Below are positions 47,090 through 55,485 of a stretch of 64,000 nt of DNA, piece by piece. The DNA is taken from NCBI GenBank assembly GCA_963732845.1, contig CAVTBE010000011.1:186001-250000 (forward strand), in the 5' to 3' direction. Below the pieces are notes generated by a model, which had not been told where the DNA came from, did not search any database, and saw only the letters and a program-made list of their open reading frames with translations. The position numbers and the translations under genes are program-made. The first letter of the stretch is position 1; each line of letters starts with the position of its first letter. This stretch comes from CAVSRC01 sp963732845 (GTDB taxonomy: Bacteria > Pseudomonadota > Alphaproteobacteria > Rhizobiales > Kaistiaceae).

Positions 47090-47639
47090 ATGATCGGCAC
47101 TTTTGATGCGGCAGTGGCTCCGCGGGCGAGCGGCTTGTTGAAGCGGCTGGCGGGCGCGGCGCTGGCGCTGTCGCTCGTCGGCATGGTGGGAATGACCGGG
47201 GGAGAAGCGGCTTTTGCGGCCGGGCCCTTCACCGGCATGGGCGGGTCCTGGGCCGGCTCGGGCACCGTCGCCATGGACTCCGGCACCAAAGAGCGCATGC
47301 GCTGCTCGGCGCAATATCTGGTCAAGGACAACGACAACAACCTGCAGCAGAGCCTGTCCTGCTCCAGTCCGAGCTACGACCTCAAGGTCAATACCTATGT
47401 CTCGCATTCGGCCGGCGCCCTGTCGGGCTATTGGGAGGAGCTGCGGAACAATGTCAGGGGCACCGTCGCCGGCACCGCCAATGGCAATCGCGTGCGCGTG
47501 CATGCTGAACGGCTCGGGCTTCTCGGCGACGCTGAATCTGGTAACCCAGGGATCAACCCAGTCGGTGGTCGTGACACCCGGCCAGGGGACGCAGAAGCTG
47601 TTCCAGCGGGTCGCGGTCACGCTGCGCAAGCGCGGCTGA
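47090..47639 (+). pseudogene. exported hypothetical protein, frameshift near the C-terminus
   Basis: From ATG 47090 the frame encodes a signal peptide with a long n-region (hydrophobic core about 24-45, cleaving near AFAAG), then a beta-rich mature part (GGSWAGSGTVAMDSGTKERM). At about 47501-47505 the correct frame is lost: downstream of RVRV, the alternate frame reads LNGSGFSATLNLVTQGSTQS and ends cleanly at 47639. Removing one base there (for example the C in GTGCATGCTG) gives one protein of about 182 residues. The frame as written continues to 47737 through an antisense-like tail. Family unknown, but exported and probably a single gene. Confidence 0.6.
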
Positions 47640-47666
47640 CACCGTTTTTAATGTCGGGCGCTATCG

Positions 47667-47702
47667 GACGGGCCGCCGGCAACGGCGGCCCGTCTGACTT
47701 TT
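47667..47702. terminator. bidirectional terminator between the exported protein and metW
   Basis: An 11-bp stem GACGGGCCGCC / GGCGGCCCGTC with loop GGCAAC, followed by TGACTTTT. It lies between convergent genes and can serve both. Confidence 0.7.
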
Positions 47703-47726
47703 CGGGCGGTGAGGCCGAAAAGAGAT

Positions 47727-48359
47727 CTAGCGGCTGAGCAGGAAGAGGGCCTGCTGGCCGTAGAGGTTCACGAACCATAACGGCGCATTGGCGCCGATGC
47801 GCCCGCCCTGGCGATTGAGGACCATCGACTGCTCGATCTTGGCGTTGATCTCGCGGCACAGGCCGACGAAATCGCGGATCGTGCAGAAATGGATGTTGGG
47901 CGTCTCGTACCAGCTTTTCGGCAGGTGGCGGGTTACCGGCATGCGTCCGGTGAAACCGAGGATGGTGCGCACCCGCCAGTGACCGAAATTGGGGAAGGTG
48001 ACGATCGCCTTCTCGCCGATCCGCAGCATCTGCTCGATGACGTGGCGCGGCCGGTGGGTCGCCTGCAGCGTCTGCGACAGGATGACAAAATCGAAGCCGT
48101 CGTCGGGATAATCGACGAGATCGGTGTCGGCGTCGCCCTGCACGACCGAGAGGCCGCGGGCGACGCTTTCGTTGACGCCCTTCTGGCTGATCTCGATGCC
48201 GCGGCCGTCGACGTTGCGGGTGACTTCGAGCAGCTTGAGCAGCTGCCCGTCGCCGCAGCCGATGTCGAGCACCCGGCTGCCCGGCGTCACGAAATCGGCG
48301 ATGGCGAGCAGGTCGACGCGGCTGGTGCCGTTGGAGAAGCCGCTGGACATGGCGTTCAT
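47727..48359 (-). CDS. metW: methionine biosynthesis protein MetW
   Basis: A 210-residue SAM-binding protein required with MetX for homoserine acylation in alphaproteobacteria. Motif I is VLDIGCGDGQLL, post-I is GRGIEISQKGVNE, and the MetW family blocks (SQTLQATHRPRHVIEQMLRI, NFGHWRVR) are present. The ATG start (48359) is an ATGA overlap with the metX stop, so the two are translationally coupled. Confidence 0.94.
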   Translation of the reverse strand: MNAMSSGFSNGTSRVDLLAIADFVTPGSRVLDIGCGDGQLLKLLEVTRNVDGRGIEISQKGVNESVARGLSVVQGDADTDLVDYPDDGFDFVILSQTLQATHRPRHVIEQMLRIGEKAIVTFPNFGHWRVRTILGFTGRMPVTRHLPKSWYETPNIHFCTIRDFVGLCREINAKIEQSMVLNRQGGRIGANAPLWFVNLYGQQALFLLSR

Positions 48360-49561
48360 GGGGCGATGCCCCGCGCGGTTGCCGCCGCCGACAGGAAGCC
48401 GCGCACGGTCGAGAACAGCTCGGGCTCGTCGAGCAGGAAGGCGTCGTGGCCGCGGTCGGTCTCGATCTCGACAAAGGAGACGCTGGCGCCGGCGGCGTTG
48501 AGCGCGCGCACGACCGCCTTGTTCTCCACCGTCGGGAACAGCCAGTCGGAGGTGAAGGAGATGACGCAGAAGCGCGTCCGGGTGCCGAGGAAGGCGTTGG
48601 CGAGCCGCCCGCCATGCTCGGCGGCGAGGTCGAAATAGTCCATCGCCCGCGTCATGTAGAGATAGGCGTTGGCGTCGAAGCGGTCGACGAAGGTCGAGCC
48701 CTGATGGCGCAGGTAGGATTCGATCTGGAAGTCGGCGTCGAAGCCGAAGGTCGGCTTTTCGCGGTCCTGCAGGTTGCGGCCGAACTTGCGGTGCAGCGCC
48801 TCCTCCGACAGGTAGGTGATGTGCGCCGCCATGCGGGCCACGGCCAGCCCCTTGCGCGGGCTGACGCCAGCCTCGATGTAGCGGCCGCCGCGCCAGTCGG
48901 GATCGGCCATCACCGCCTGGCGGCCGACCTCGTCGAAGGCGATGTTCTGCGAGGAGTGGCGGGCGCCGGTGGCGATCGGCAGGGCCGAGAAGACGCGCTC
49001 GGGGTATGCCGCCGCCCATTGCAGCACCTGCATGCCGCCGAGCGAGCCGCCGGCGACGGAGAACAGCGTGTCGATGCCCAGCCGGTCGACGAGCATGGCC
49101 TGGGCGCGCACCATGTCGGGCACGGTGATCACCGGCAGGTCGAGACCGTAGGCACGGCCGGTCGCCGGATTGGTCGAGGCCGGGCCGGTGGTGCCCATGC
49201 AGCCGCCGACCACGTTGGCGCAGATGACGAAATAGCGGTCGGTATCGATCGGCTTGCCGGGGCCGACCATCAGGCTCCACCAGCCGGGCTTGCCGGTCAC
49301 CGGGTTGTCACTGGCGACGTGCTGGTCGCCGGTCAGCGCGTGGCAGACGAGGATGGCGTTCGAGCGCGTTCCATTGAGCGTGCCGTAGGTCTGGTAGGCG
49401 ATCTGCAGGTTGGTGAGGCTGCCGCCGGAATCGAGCGCCAGCGGCTGGTCGGCGCCGAAGCGGGCGACGAGGCTCGACGGATTCTCCACCTCATTGCGCG
49501 CAGCCCCCTCCCGGCCCTCGGCGCGGGCCTTGTCGGTATCGGGAAGTCGGGTCGTCGCCAT
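48356..49561 (-). CDS. metXA: homoserine O-acetyltransferase
   Basis: A 401-residue alpha/beta-hydrolase-fold enzyme that activates homoserine with acetyl-CoA at the start of methionine synthesis. The nucleophile is in GGSLGGMQVLQWAAAYP, the second catalytic site is near FTSDWLFP (Asp) and GHDAFLLDEPE (His), and CHALTGDQHVA contains the oxyanion part. Coupled with metW. No SAM-binding riboswitch-like element was seen in its leader. Some family members use succinyl-CoA; acetyl is the default call. Confidence 0.93.
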   Translation of the reverse strand: MATTRLPDTDKARAEGREGAARNEVENPSSLVARFGADQPLALDSGGSLTNLQIAYQTYGTLNGTRSNAILVCHALTGDQHVASDNPVTGKPGWWSLMVGPGKPIDTDRYFVICANVVGGCMGTTGPASTNPATGRAYGLDLPVITVPDMVRAQAMLVDRLGIDTLFSVAGGSLGGMQVLQWAAAYPERVFSALPIATGARHSSQNIAFDEVGRQAVMADPDWRGGRYIEAGVSPRKGLAVARMAAHITYLSEEALHRKFGRNLQDREKPTFGFDADFQIESYLRHQGSTFVDRFDANAYLYMTRAMDYFDLAAEHGGRLANAFLGTRTRFCVISFTSDWLFPTVENKAVVRALNAAGASVSFVEIETDRGHDAFLLDEPELFSTVRGFLSAAATARGIAP

Positions 49562-49605
49562 TGGCTGCCCCTGGATGTCTTCGTGCTTTGCCGGAAGTGG
49601 CTGTT

Positions 49606-49634
49606 TTGCTAGGAGGCGCCCCCCGGACTGTCAA
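49606..49634 (-). promoter_or_regulatory. sigma-70-like promoter of metX-metW
   Basis: On the minus strand TTGACA (49634-49629) is followed 17 bp later by TAGCAA (49611-49606), about 45 bases before the metX ATG. The -35 is perfect, the -10 is weak. Confidence 0.45.
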
Positions 49635-49731
49635 TGTTTTCTTTGATTTCAGCGGCTTCCTTGCCTATGAGTTTGCCGCGCCGGCCACCCCCGGCCGGCG
49701 GGCAACAAACCGTCATTCGGGAGCCTTTCCA

Positions 49732-50841
49732 ATGAGCGCGCCGACCGCGCCGATGCCGCACCAGGGCGTGCTGGGCATCGCGCCCTATATCCCCGGCAAA
49801 TCCACGGCGACCGGCGGTGCCAAGCTCCACAAGCTGTCGTCGAACGAGACCCCGCTGGGCGCGAGCCCGGCGGCGATTGCTGCCTACAAGTCGGCCGCCG
49901 AGCGGCTGGAGCACTATCCGGACGGCGCGGCGACGGCGCTGCGCGACGCCATTGCGGCGGTGCATGGCCTCAACCCCGAGCGGATCGTCTGCGGCGCCGG
50001 TTCCGACGAGATCCTGCACATGGTCGCCAACGCCTACATCACCCCGGGGGATGAGGCGATCCACACCGAATACGGCTTCCTGGTCTATCCCATCGCCATC
50101 CGGTCGATGGGTGGCACGCCGGTGGTGGCGCCGGAAACCGACTATACGACCGATGTCGATGCCATCCTGGCGCTGGTCAGCGAGCGGACGCGGGTGGTGT
50201 TCCTCGCCAATCCCAACAATCCGACCGGAACCTATCTGCCGTTCAGCGAGATCCGCCGGCTGCATGCGGGCCTCCCGCCCCGCGTGCTCCTGGTGCTCGA
50301 CGCGGCCTACGCCGAATATGTCCGCCGCAACGACTACGAGAGCGGCATCGAGCTTGCCGGCAGCGCGCCGAACGTGCTGATGGCGCGCACCTTCTCCAAG
50401 ATCTACGGGCTCGCCGGCCTGCGCCTCGGCTGGTGCTACGGGCCGGCGCCGGTAATCGATGCGCTCAATCGCGTCCGCGGACCGTTCAACGTGTCGGCGG
50501 CGGCGATCGCGGCCGGTGCGGCGGCAATCGGCGATGCTGCCCATGCCGCCCGCGCGGCCGAACACAATGCGGTGTGGCTGCCCAAAGTAAGCGCGGCGCT
50601 CGCCGACCTCGGCCTGAGGGTGACGCCGAGCGTCGGCAATTTCATTCTCATCCATTTCCCTGAAGCGGCGGGCCGGACGGCGCCCGATGCCGATGCCTAT
50701 CTGCTTGCCCGTGGCATCGTGCTCCGCCGCGTGGAAGCTTATGGCCTGCCCAATGCGCTGCGCATGACCATTGGTTCCGCCGAGGCCAACGAGGCGGTGA
50801 TCGCGGCGCTCGGCGCTTTCCTTGAAAAGAAGCCGGCCTGA
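49732..50841 (+). CDS. hisC: histidinol-phosphate/aromatic aminotransferase
   Basis: PLP aminotransferase of 369 residues. Key blocks: KLSSNETPLG (35-44), the NPNNPTGTYLP loop, and RTFSKIYGLAGLRLGW with the PLP Lys. Next to tyrC (stop and start overlap by one base), so it may act as an aromatic aminotransferase in tyrosine/phenylalanine synthesis besides or instead of histidine synthesis. Start ATG 49732 fits; an upstream frame to 49561 is the leader. Confidence 0.9.
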   Translation: MSAPTAPMPHQGVLGIAPYIPGKSTATGGAKLHKLSSNETPLGASPAAIAAYKSAAERLEHYPDGAATALRDAIAAVHGLNPERIVCGAGSDEILHMVANAYITPGDEAIHTEYGFLVYPIAIRSMGGTPVVAPETDYTTDVDAILALVSERTRVVFLANPNNPTGTYLPFSEIRRLHAGLPPRVLLVLDAAYAEYVRRNDYESGIELAGSAPNVLMARTFSKIYGLAGLRLGWCYGPAPVIDALNRVRGPFNVSAAAIAAGAAAIGDAAHAARAAEHNAVWLPKVSAALADLGLRVTPSVGNFILIHFPEAAGRTAPDADAYLLARGIVLRRVEAYGLPNALRMTIGSAEANEAVIAALGAFLEKKPA

Positions 50842-51779
50842 TGAGCGACCCCGTCTTCCAGCGCCTCGCTTTGATTGGCGTCGGCCTGATCGGCTCGTCG
50901 ATCGCGCAAGCCGCGCGGCGCGGCAACCTCGCGTCCCATATCGCCATCTCGACGCGCCGCGCCGAGACGCTCAAGCGTGCCGAAGAACTGGGGCTCGGCG
51001 ACAGCTATCACGCCGACCCGGCCGCAGCCGCGCGTGGCGCCGACTGCGTCATCCTGTGCATTCCCGTCGGCGCCTATGGCGCCGTCATCCGGGCCATTGC
51101 CGGCGCGCTCAAGCCCGGCGCCATTGTCTCCGACGTCGGTTCGGTCAAGGCCTCGGTCATCGCCCAGGTGCAGCCGCATCTTCCCGACGGCGTGCATTTC
51201 GTGCCGGCGCATCCGGTTGCCGGCACGGAATATTCCGGGCCCGATGCCGGCTTCGCCGAGCTCTTCGAGAACCGCTGGTGCATCCTGACGCCGCCGCCGG
51301 GGGCCGACGCGCAGGCAGTCGAGACGCTCTCCGATTTCTGGCGGCGGATGGGCTCCAATGTCGAGGTGATGGGCGCCGAGCACCACGACCTGGTGCTCGC
51401 CATCACCAGCCATGTGCCGCATCTCATCGCCTACAACATCGTCGGCACCGCCGCCGATCTGGAGACGGTCACCCAGTCGGAGGTGATGAAGTTCTCGGCC
51501 GGCGGCTTCCGCGACTTCACGCGCATCGCCGCCTCCGACCCGACCATGTGGCGCGACGTCTTCCTGCACAATCGCGAGGCGGTGCTGGAGATGCTCGGCC
51601 GCTTCATGGAGGACCTCACCGCGGTGCAGCGGCTCATCCGCTACGGCGAGGGCGACAAGCTGTTCGACCTGTTCACCCGCACGCGCGCCATCCGCCGCGG
51701 CATCATCGCCGCCGGCCAGGAGACCGCCGCGCCCGACTTCGGCCGCCCGCACGGCAAGGGTGGCGACAAGGCGGATTAG
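50841..51779 (+). CDS. tyrC: prephenate/arogenate dehydrogenase
   Basis: NAD(P)-dependent dehydrogenase oxidatively decarboxylating prephenate or arogenate to the tyrosine precursor. 312 residues: GVGLIGSSIA at 13-22 is the Rossmann motif, DVGSVKASV follows, and HPVAGTEYSGPD holds the catalytic His. There is no chorismate-mutase domain. It overlaps hisC by one base (TGATG), marking a coupled pair. Confidence 0.92.
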   Translation: MSDPVFQRLALIGVGLIGSSIAQAARRGNLASHIAISTRRAETLKRAEELGLGDSYHADPAAAARGADCVILCIPVGAYGAVIRAIAGALKPGAIVSDVGSVKASVIAQVQPHLPDGVHFVPAHPVAGTEYSGPDAGFAELFENRWCILTPPPGADAQAVETLSDFWRRMGSNVEVMGAEHHDLVLAITSHVPHLIAYNIVGTAADLETVTQSEVMKFSAGGFRDFTRIAASDPTMWRDVFLHNREAVLEMLGRFMEDLTAVQRLIRYGEGDKLFDLFTRTRAIRRGIIAAGQETAAPDFGRPHGKGGDKAD

Positions 51780-51791
51780 GCCCCGGGGGCC

Positions 51792-52829
51792 TCAGAAGCG
51801 GATCGGCGGGATCATGCCGACGGGCAGGATGCCGATCGCGACCAGCCCGTTGCGGATGACCAGCGTCGTCTGGCGGGCGGGTCCGTCGGGCGTGTCGACC
51901 GGGACGGTCAGCGCCGACACCACGGCCAGGATCTTGCCGGCCTCCTTGGCCGCGCCGGGCTTGATCGCCTCGGCCAGCGCGACGAAGGCATCCGGATTGC
52001 TGAGGCGCACATTGAGCGTGCCGGAGATGAGGCCGTCGGAGGCGATGGTCAGTTGCCCGTCGGCATCGGCGACGGCACCGCCGGCGGCAAAGCGCAGGCG
52101 GTCGATGTGGGCGGTGCCGCCGGCTCTCGCCCAGGCGCGCAACTTGGCGCGCGGGTCGGTGCCGAGCGAGCCGCCGAAATCGAGCACGGTGATCACCGCG
52201 TCGCCATCGATGACGGGGAATTCGCGGCCGTCCCGGCGCACCACCTTCAGGCCATGGGCGGTGGCGGAGAAACGATAGGCATTGCCGCCGGTCGGCGTGA
52301 CGGATGCTTCGGCGAGGTCGGCGGTCAGCGCCTTCACCGGCAGAACGGGACCGCCGGCGGTGGAGAAATCGAGGCTGTGGAAGGTGGCGGCGGCGCTCTT
52401 CAGGCCGTCGAGGCCGGCGGTGGCCGAGGTATTGGCGTCCGCCCAGGCGGTGGTGATGGCGATGCCGGACAGCGGCGCATTGACGACGAAGGGGCTGGTG
52501 AGCGTAGCCTCGACATGGCCCGGCAGGTAGAGCGGGGCGCTGGCCTGCACGCCGCCGAGGGCGGCGGAGAGGCGTTCGCCGGCTCCCTGCGAACCGTCTC
52601 CAAATCGGGCATGCGTGCAGCCGAAATCGAGCCGCAACGGAAAGCCGCCGAGGTTTTCGCCGGCGCAGGCAAAGCGGCCGCCGGCCACCGGCCGCTCGGT
52701 GACGCGGTCGATCGCCGCCCGGGCGATCGTCTGGGCGGCAAACCAGTAGCCGACCCACAGCACCGGGATCAGCACCAGGATGCCGATCAGCCAGCCGCGC
52801 CAGCCGCTGCGTCGTTTCCCGTTCCTCAT
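51792..52829 (-). CDS. DUF2125 exported/anchored protein
   Basis: A 345-residue protein with an N-terminal membrane anchor (RGWLIGILVLIPVLWVGYWF, about 11-30) and a long beta-rich periplasmic body ending GILPVGMIPPIRF. It matches DUF2125, a family of unknown function found in alphaproteobacteria, often next to aromatic amino-acid genes as here. Convergent with tyrC, 12 bases apart. Confidence 0.85.
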   Translation of the reverse strand: MRNGKRRSGWRGWLIGILVLIPVLWVGYWFAAQTIARAAIDRVTERPVAGGRFACAGENLGGFPLRLDFGCTHARFGDGSQGAGERLSAALGGVQASAPLYLPGHVEATLTSPFVVNAPLSGIAITTAWADANTSATAGLDGLKSAAATFHSLDFSTAGGPVLPVKALTADLAEASVTPTGGNAYRFSATAHGLKVVRRDGREFPVIDGDAVITVLDFGGSLGTDPRAKLRAWARAGGTAHIDRLRFAAGGAVADADGQLTIASDGLISGTLNVRLSNPDAFVALAEAIKPGAAKEAGKILAVVSALTVPVDTPDGPARQTTLVIRNGLVAIGILPVGMIPPIRF

Positions 52830-52839
52830 CGATGATCCC

Positions 52840-52899
52840 GCATTTGCTCGAAGCGCATTTATACGAAACGCATTTGCACGAAACGCATTTGCATGAACG
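52840..52899. repeat. four tandem 15-bp repeats in the DUF2125-chaC divergent gap
   Basis: The 15-bp word beginning GCATTT and continuing with ACGAAAC (with changes) starts at 52840, 52855, 52870 and 52885, exactly in step. It lies 11 bases upstream of the DUF2125 gene and 53 bases before the chaC start. If read through, it would encode an ETHLH repeat. Confidence 0.75.
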
Positions 52900-52951
52900 A
52901 TGCCGTCTTGCTAGGGCGGCGCCCTCCTGTCGGGTCGGGCGCGGTCCTCTC

Positions 52952-53485
52952 ATGTCGGATTTCTGGGTTTTTGGCTATGGCTCGCTGATGTGGCGACCGG
53001 GCTTCGCCTTCGTCGAGCAGGTGCCGGCGCGGCTTGACGGCGCGCATCGCGCGCTGTGCGTCTATTCCTGGGTTCATCGCGGCACGCGCGAGAAGCCGGG
53101 ACTGGTGCTCGGCCTCGACCGCGGCGGCTCGTGCCGCGGGGTCGCCTATCGCGTCGCCGGTGCCAATCGCGACACGGTGCTCGCCTATCTGCGCGAACGC
53201 GAGCTGGTGACGGGGGTCTATCGCGAGGTGTGGCGGACGGTCCATTTCGCCGGCGGTCCCCGTCCGCCGGCGAAAGCGCTGACCTACCTCGCCGAGCGCG
53301 GCCATGTGCAATATGCCGGACGCCTGCCGCGCGAGACGCTGCTGGCGATGGTGCGCGACGGTGCCGGGCAATCCGGCGCCAACCGCGACTACGTCATCAA
53401 CACGGCAGCGCATCTGAAGGCTCTTGGGCTTGGCGACCGGCTGCTCGACTGGCTGGCGGCCGAACTGCAGACGCCGCAGACGTGA
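52952..53485 (+). CDS. chaC: ChaC-like gamma-glutamylcyclotransferase
   Basis: Glutathione-specific gamma-glutamylcyclotransferase of 177 residues, cleaving glutathione to 5-oxoproline and Cys-Gly. The GGCT fold opens with WVFGYGSLMWRPGF (substrate-binding loop YGSLMW), has AHRALCVYSWVHRGT, and the catalytic Glu lies in LRERELVTGVYREVW. It starts at ATG 52952; an upstream in-frame ATG at 52832 lies in the tandem-repeat region and would add a repetitive leader, so it is rejected. Confidence 0.9.
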   Translation: MSDFWVFGYGSLMWRPGFAFVEQVPARLDGAHRALCVYSWVHRGTREKPGLVLGLDRGGSCRGVAYRVAGANRDTVLAYLRERELVTGVYREVWRTVHFAGGPRPPAKALTYLAERGHVQYAGRLPRETLLAMVRDGAGQSGANRDYVINTAAHLKALGLGDRLLDWLAAELQTPQT

Positions 53486-53496
53486 AGGCGCACGCC

Positions 53497-53880
53497 TCAG
53501 GCGGCAAGCTGCATCGGCAGCGCGGCGGCGAGGTCGGCAACGACGGCGCAGCGCTCCGCTTCGCTCGCGGCCAGCAGATGCACTAGGCAGAGCGTCTCGC
53601 CACCCTGAGGCGGCGGCGCGGTGCGGTCGGCCAGCGGGCCGATGCGGCCATGGGCGTCCAGGGTCATCACGGCATGGGCCGCCAGCCGGCCCGACGGCGT
53701 CGGCTCGGCCATGATCGCCACAACGCTGCGGAAGTCCCCCAGCGTCTCGCCGGTGACGGCGGTGAACAGGTAGCGCCGGCCCGAGCGGCCGCGGAAATAA
53801 TGGAAGCGGCCGCCGAGGCCCGCCTTTTGCGGGATCTCCGGCGGGCGATCCGAGAGGAGTGGCGGAGCGACGGCGACCAT
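53497..53880 (-). CDS. hypothetical protein
   Basis: A 127-residue soluble protein with a short central block GRFHYFRGRSGRRYLFTAVT that alternates basic and aromatic residues, followed by a helix-rich end (ASEAERCAVVADLAAALP). Similar short proteins with an FRGRSGRRYLF-like block occur in Rhizobiales without function. Convergent with chaC, 11 bases apart. Codon use is normal. Confidence 0.6.
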   Translation of the reverse strand: MVAVAPPLLSDRPPEIPQKAGLGGRFHYFRGRSGRRYLFTAVTGETLGDFRSVVAIMAEPTPSGRLAAHAVMTLDAHGRIGPLADRTAPPPQGGETLCLVHLLAASEAERCAVVADLAAALPMQLAA

Positions 53881-53949
53881 GGGAACAAAAGTAGAACACT
53901 ATTGATTCGGATACAATCCTTGTCATCCAATTCCGACAAAAAAGAGTCG

Positions 53950-54729
53950 TCATCCGGCGTTTTTCGCCAGTCGCGCCGCGGCTTCGGCGGGGAGCGGCGG
54001 GGCCGGCGTGGCCGCGGCGGCCTCGGCCATCAGGCGGTCGGTGGCGGCCTCGACGGTGGTTTCGAGGCGGGCGAGGAAGCTGCGCGAATCGAGGCCAGCG
54101 GGAATCGCCGGCAGAAATTCCAGCACGATGGTGCCGGGGTGGTGGGCCATCTTGCGCCGCGGCCAGTAGAGGCCGGAATTGAGCGCCGCGGGGATCACCG
54201 GCACGCCCAGCGTCTTGTAGAGCAGCGCAATCCCGGGCTGGTAATCGGGTGCGGCACCCGGCGCCCGGCGGGTGCCCTCGGGGAACATGATGACCTGGCG
54301 GCCCTTGGCGATCTCCTGGGCGGCACGCTCGGCCAGCCCCCTGAGTGCGGCGGTCCTGCCGTGCCGGTCGACGTGGATCATGCCGGCCTTGTCCGTATAG
54401 GCCCCGAAGACCGGGATGCGGTGCAGCTCGTCCTTCATCACGTAGGTCGGGTTCGGCAGGATCGGCAGCAGCGCCATCGTCTCCCAGGCGGACTGGTGCT
54501 TGCAGGCGATGAGCGCGCCGCCGGGGGGGAGGTTGTCGAGGCCGCGCACGGCGTGGCTGGTGCCGGCAATGACACGCAGGAGCCAGCTCATGCCGCGTGC
54601 CCACAGGCGCGCCACGCCCATCGCCTTGTCCTGGCTGACGAAGAAGAAGAAGGGCAGGGTCGCCAGTGTGAGCACGACGGTCCACCCGTAGAAGGCGACG
54701 TTGAAGGCGAGGGAGCGGAGCTGCAGCAT
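53950..54729 (-). CDS. plsC: 1-acylglycerol-3-phosphate O-acyltransferase
   Basis: A 259-residue membrane-associated acyltransferase of phospholipid synthesis, adding the second acyl chain to lysophosphatidic acid. An N-terminal helix (about 8-30) anchors it. The catalytic motif is HQSAWE (77-82), a form of HX4D with Glu in place of Asp found in some members, and the glycerol-phosphate motif is FPEGTRRAP. The C-terminal tail after about 230 is Ala-rich. Tandem with the YdcF gene, 17 bases away. Confidence 0.9.
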   Translation of the reverse strand: MLQLRSLAFNVAFYGWTVVLTLATLPFFFFVSQDKAMGVARLWARGMSWLLRVIAGTSHAVRGLDNLPPGGALIACKHQSAWETMALLPILPNPTYVMKDELHRIPVFGAYTDKAGMIHVDRHGRTAALRGLAERAAQEIAKGRQVIMFPEGTRRAPGAAPDYQPGIALLYKTLGVPVIPAALNSGLYWPRRKMAHHPGTIVLEFLPAIPAGLDSRSFLARLETTVEAATDRLMAEAAAATPAPPLPAEAAARLAKNAG

Positions 54730-54746
54730 CTGACCGTCAAAGGCTC

Positions 54747-55442
54747 CTAGCCGCTTGCCGGACCGGCGGTGGCCCCGGCAATCCTGACGCGGGCCGTGGC
54801 CAGAAGGTATTTGCCGTATTCACGGACCAGCAGCGCGAAGGCGGAGGCATTGCTCCACCACTCGCCGAGATGCAGATCGGGATTGCTGACCGGATAAGGG
54901 ATCAGCTTGACCTTGGGCAAGGCCTCGGCCAGTTCGGCCATCGAGCGCGGCATGTGATAGTCGCTGGTGACGACGATCAGCGATGTGTAGCCGCGCTTCT
55001 TCACCCAGTCGCGTGCTTCGGCGGCGTTGCCGATGGTGTCGCGGGCGTGGCGGCCGAGATCGACGCAGCATGCGAGCGCCACCTCGAGGTCCTTGTCGAC
55101 GGTGTCGGCGAGCATGTGCAAGTCGACCGACGGGTTGACGCCGGAGATCAGCAGCCGCTGGGCGCGCCCCTCGGCAAGCAGGTGCAGGGCGCTGTCGATG
55201 CGGCCACCACCGCCGGTGAGCACGACGATCCCCTCGGCGCGCACGTCGGCCGGCGGCCGCGCGCCGGCAATCGACGAGGCGAACGCTATGAACCCGGCGG
55301 CAAGGGCAAAGCCGCCCAGTCCGGCAAGCAGGATGGCCGCACGTGCCAGTCTCATCAGTCTCCGCGTCCGCAAAGGCCGCACCCCGGACGAACCGATGGT
55401 GTCGCCCGGTTCGCCGGCATGATTCGGCAGAACATGGCTCAT
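54747..55442 (-). CDS. YdcF/DUF218-family protein
   Basis: A 231-residue inner-membrane protein: one helix (about 31-55) then the DUF218 fold with the GIVVLTGGGGRIDSAL start, LLISGVNPS and VVTSDYHMPRSMAEL. Members include SanA/ElyC, involved in envelope barrier or polyprenyl-phosphate metabolism. Lies just upstream of plsC on the same strand. Function is inferred from the family only. Confidence 0.8.
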   Translation of the reverse strand: MSHVLPNHAGEPGDTIGSSGVRPLRTRRLMRLARAAILLAGLGGFALAAGFIAFASSIAGARPPADVRAEGIVVLTGGGGRIDSALHLLAEGRAQRLLISGVNPSVDLHMLADTVDKDLEVALACCVDLGRHARDTIGNAAEARDWVKKRGYTSLIVVTSDYHMPRSMAELAEALPKVKLIPYPVSNPDLHLGEWWSNASAFALLVREYGKYLLATARVRIAGATAGPASG

Positions 55443-55485
55443 TTGTCCGAGCCTTGCAGCGAAAAAAGGCGAGCGGCGGGCGGGA

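Noticed and set aside
49562..49731. SAM riboswitch before metX
   Set aside because: The pseudoknot core expected for SAM-II could not be found on either strand; only a promoter is visible.
52832..52951. N-terminal extension of the ChaC-like protein
   Set aside because: It is the translation of the 15-bp tandem repeat; the GGCT fold starts at 52952.
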